Positions 6,007 through 7,662 of a stretch of DNA of 7,662 nt are shown piece by piece. The position numbers and the translations under genes are program-made. This DNA is from Microbacteriaceae bacterium. GTDB lineage: Bacteria; Actinomycetota; Actinomycetes; Actinomycetales; Microbacteriaceae. How positions within the stretch are numbered: the stretch's first letter is position 1; the number at the start of each line of letters is the position of its first letter. The stretch is taken from positions 1-7,662 of the forward strand of contig WOYR01000019.1 of the NCBI GenBank assembly GCA_011620705.1. The letters are read 5' to 3'. Under the pieces are notes generated by a model, which did not search any database, was not told where the DNA came from, and worked only from the letters and a program-made list of their open reading frames with translations.

Positions 6007-7463
6007 GGCTCGACGCGCTCCTGTCGACGGATCGACGAGCGGCCCGCGATCAGGTAGCCGACGAAGCCGATCGCCAGCGACACGAGCACGCCGAGGTTCG
6101 AACCGCCCCAGTTCACCCGGAACCCGCCCTTCTCCGGGCCGAAGAGGTAGCCCTGCCAGCCGAGCCAGTCGGCGTAGCCGTTGGTGACCAGGCCCCAGCC
6201 GATCGCGGTTCCGACGATGAGCAGCCCGATGGCCGCCCAGCGCACGCTTCCGTAACGGCCGCGCCGGTCGTAGAGGTCCTTCTCGGCGAGGTCCTTCCTG
6301 CGCAGGATGACATCCGCGATGAAGATGCCGCACCAGGCGGCGATCGGAACGCCCAGGGTGATCAGGAATCCCTGGAACGGGAAGAAGAAGTCGCCGGCGA
6401 AGAACAGCACGTACACCGAGCCGAGCACCATGATGACGCCGTCGATCCCGGCCGCCGCCGGGCGCGGGATCCGCACGCCGACCGCCAGCAAGGCGAGTCC
6501 CGAGGAGTAGACATCCATGACGGCGCCCGCGATGAGCCCGAGCACCACGACGAGGGCGAAGGGGATGACGAACCACGGCTGGGTCAGCGGGATGAGCGGC
6601 CCGAGCGAGTACGAGCCGATCGCGTCCGACAGCTTCTTGGACGAGCCGGCGAGCATGAGGCCGAACACCAGCAGGACCGCGGGGGCCAGCGCGGCGCCGA
6701 AGGTCGTCCACCCGACCACGCCCTTGCCGCTCGAACCGCGCGGCAGGTAGCGCGAGTAGTCGGCGCCGGCGTTGACCCAGCCGAGGCCGAATCCGGTCAT
6801 CATGAAGACCAGCGCGCCGACGACGAGGGCGAAAGGCCCGGCGGGTGTCGCCATCACCGTGCCGAAGTCGATGAGCGGCAGGATCGTGATCAGGTAGACG
6901 ATCGTCACGACGCCGGTCACGATCGTGAGCACCAGTTGGAGGCGCATGATCAGCTGGAAGCCGAAGATGCCGAAGATCACCACGATCCCGGCGACCACGA
7001 TCAGCGCGATGATCTTGGTGACCGGGCTGCCGGATGGGCCGCCGAGCGCCGCCACCGTCGCGTCGACCGCATAGACGGCGCTCACCGTCAGAACGGTCTC
7101 CCATCCGACGGTGAGGATCCACGACAGCAGGGCGACGACGCGGGCGCCGTCCACCCCGAACATGGTGCGGCTGAGCACCATCGTCGGCGCCGATCCGCGC
7201 TTGCCGGCCAGCGACACCACCCCGACCAGGAAGAAGGAGACGACGATCCCGATCACGCCGACGATGACCGCCTGCCAGAAGGAGATCCCGAAGCCGAGCA
7301 CATAGGCGCCGTATGCGATCGCGAACACGGAGACGTTCGCGGCGAACCACGGCCAGAACAGACCCGCAGGCCGGCCCTTCCGCTCGCTCTCGGCGATGGT
7401 CTCGAGTCCGGTGAGTTCGATTCCGGCACGGGAGGTGGACTTGGCGGGGGACTCCGTCGTCAT
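6003..7463 (-). CDS. NCS1-family nucleobase permease (cytosine/purine permease type)
   Basis: Integral membrane cation symporter of the NCS1 family, whose members import cytosine, purines, uracil, allantoin, hydantoins or related rings. The 486 residues carry about twelve hydrophobic segments (the first at ~35-58 and 62-85). A charged N-terminus with GLETIAESER (19-28) precedes WPWFAANVSV (37-46), and GADYSRYLP at 233-241 is a familiar family block. The C-terminal tail ends in a basic stretch. The ATG at 7463 has no ribosome binding site, but a -10-like TACAGT lies 6 nt upstream, which suggests leaderless transcription starting at the ATG. An upstream extension of the frame to 7595 is rejected because it would run through purU. 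It is first in the four-gene unit and probably imports the substrate the following enzymes process. The exact substrate is not readable. Confidence 0.92.
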   Translation of the reverse strand: MTTESPAKSTSRAGIELTGLETIAESERKGRPAGLFWPWFAANVSVFAIAYGAYVLGFGISFWQAVIVGVIGIVVSFFLVGVVSLAGKRGSAPTMVLSRTMFGVDGARVVALLSWILTVGWETVLTVSAVYAVDATVAALGGPSGSPVTKIIALIVVAGIVVIFGIFGFQLIMRLQLVLTIVTGVVTIVYLITILPLIDFGTVMATPAGPFALVVGALVFMMTGFGLGWVNAGADYSRYLPRGSSGKGVVGWTTFGAALAPAVLLVFGLMLAGSSKKLSDAIGSYSLGPLIPLTQPWFVIPFALVVVLGLIAGAVMDVYSSGLALLAVGVRIPRPAAAGIDGVIMVLGSVYVLFFAGDFFFPFQGFLITLGVPIAAWCGIFIADVILRRKDLAEKDLYDRRGRYGSVRWAAIGLLIVGTAIGWGLVTNGYADWLGWQGYLFGPEKGGFRVNWGGSNLGVLVSLAIGFVGYLIAGRSSIRRQERVEP

Positions 7464-7469
7464 TCGAAC

Positions 7470-7499
7470 ACTGTACCGCGCGCAGCTCTCCCGGACGAA
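7470..7499 (-). promoter_or_regulatory. Leaderless promoter of the permease operon
   Basis: The minus strand has TACAGT (7475-7470), fitting the actinobacterial -10 pattern TANNNT, followed by 6 nt and the permease ATG. That places the expected transcript start on the ATG itself. A weak -35 candidate, TTCGTC (7499-7494), sits at 18-bp spacing. The absence of a ribosome binding site agrees with a leaderless mRNA. Confidence 0.5.
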
Positions 7500-7523
7500 G
7501 AGCGATCCGGCGCTCGATACGCT
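7494..7523 (+). promoter_or_regulatory. Leaderless promoter of purU
   Basis: TACGCT (7518-7523) fits TANNNT and is followed by 6 nt and the purU GTG, with no ribosome binding site between. The -35 position at 18-bp spacing (7494-7499) is the same hexamer used by the opposite promoter and is weak. A 5-bp inverted repeat (GAGCG 7500-7504, CGCTC 7511-7515) lies in the spacer and could be a regulator contact. Confidence 0.42.
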
Positions 7524-7529
7524 GGTCGC

Positions 7530-7662
7530 GTGCCATCGACGCCGACCCATTGGATCATCACCCTCGTCTGCGAGGACCGACCGGGCATCGTGCACGCCGT
7601 CAGCGGCGCGATCGTGCAGGCGGAGGGCAACATCACCGAGTCGCAGCAGTACTCGAGCAAGG
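7530..7662 (+). CDS. purU: Formyltetrahydrofolate deformylase (N-terminal part)
   Basis: PurU hydrolyses 10-formyl-THF to formate and THF, balancing the folate pool or feeding formate. Only 44 residues are inside the window, and the gene continues past the right edge. They form the start of the regulatory ACT domain: HWIITLVCEDRPGIVHAVSG (7-26) is the characteristic opening, followed by the GNITESQQY strand. ACT domains of this shape also occur elsewhere (SerB, GcvR), but the 'DRPGIVHAVSG...GNI...QQY' pattern with this short N-terminus is most like PurU. Start GTG 7530 lacks a ribosome binding site and appears leaderless. It is divergent from the permease operon and complements folD and glyA functionally. 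Confidence 0.82.
   Translation, partial: MPSTPTHWIITLVCEDRPGIVHAVSGAIVQAEGNITESQQYSSK

Noticed and set aside
5371..7536. 721-codon minus-strand frame that joins the cysteine hydrolase to the region upstream through the permease
   Set aside because: Only the last ~211 codons show family motifs; the rest is a shifted reading of the permease gene.
1..7662. CRISPR arrays, tRNA or rRNA genes, insertion sequences, phage genes
   Set aside because: I looked for spaced direct repeats, transposase motifs and conserved RNA sequences and saw none.

Overview
The window looks like chromosomal DNA of a high-GC actinobacterium, most likely a member of the Microbacteriaceae. The base composition is strongly GC-rich. 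Several genes start with GTG or TTG, neighbouring genes overlap by 4 nt, and two genes appear leaderless. The protein families also read as typical actinobacterial versions. The genus is an inference; no rRNA or marker gene is present.

Every gene but one lies on the minus strand, so the transcribed order runs from right to left. At the far right a divergent plus-strand gene, purU (formyltetrahydrofolate deformylase, N-terminal part only), starts at 7530. Sharing a 66-bp gap with it, a minus-strand array begins: an NCS1-type nucleobase permease (6003-7463), an isochorismatase-fold cysteine hydrolase (5371-6006), a YegU-like ADP-ribosylglycohydrolase-family protein (4391-5374) and a PfkB-family kinase (3507-4394). 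These four are joined by three successive 4-nt stop/start overlaps (GTGA, TTGA, GTGA), so they form one translationally coupled unit. After a 116-bp gap come glyA (2104-3390) and folD (1134-2015), then a ferritin-like/VIT1-CCC1 iron or manganese transporter fusion that runs off the left edge (1-1013).

Two themes interlock. GlyA, FolD and PurU act on the same folate pool: serine to methylene-THF, then 10-formyl-THF, then formate plus THF. The four-gene unit has the make-up of a salvage or catabolic route for an N-riboside-like compound (import, phosphorylation, glycosidic cleavage, amide hydrolysis). It resembles E. coli yegTUV with a different transporter and an added amidohydrolase. Its substrate is not known from sequence.

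The non-coding signals are the less ordinary part. Between glyA and folD lies a perfect 14-bp inverted repeat plus a third near-copy, which would allow two mutually exclusive hairpins just before the folD start. Two strong hairpins sit back to back in the first codons of the cysteine hydrolase. The permease/purU divergent promoters are symmetric, with both -10 boxes exactly 6 nt from their start codons. A 12-codon leader ORF with an excellent ribosome binding site ends in a GTGA overlap with the VIT gene start.
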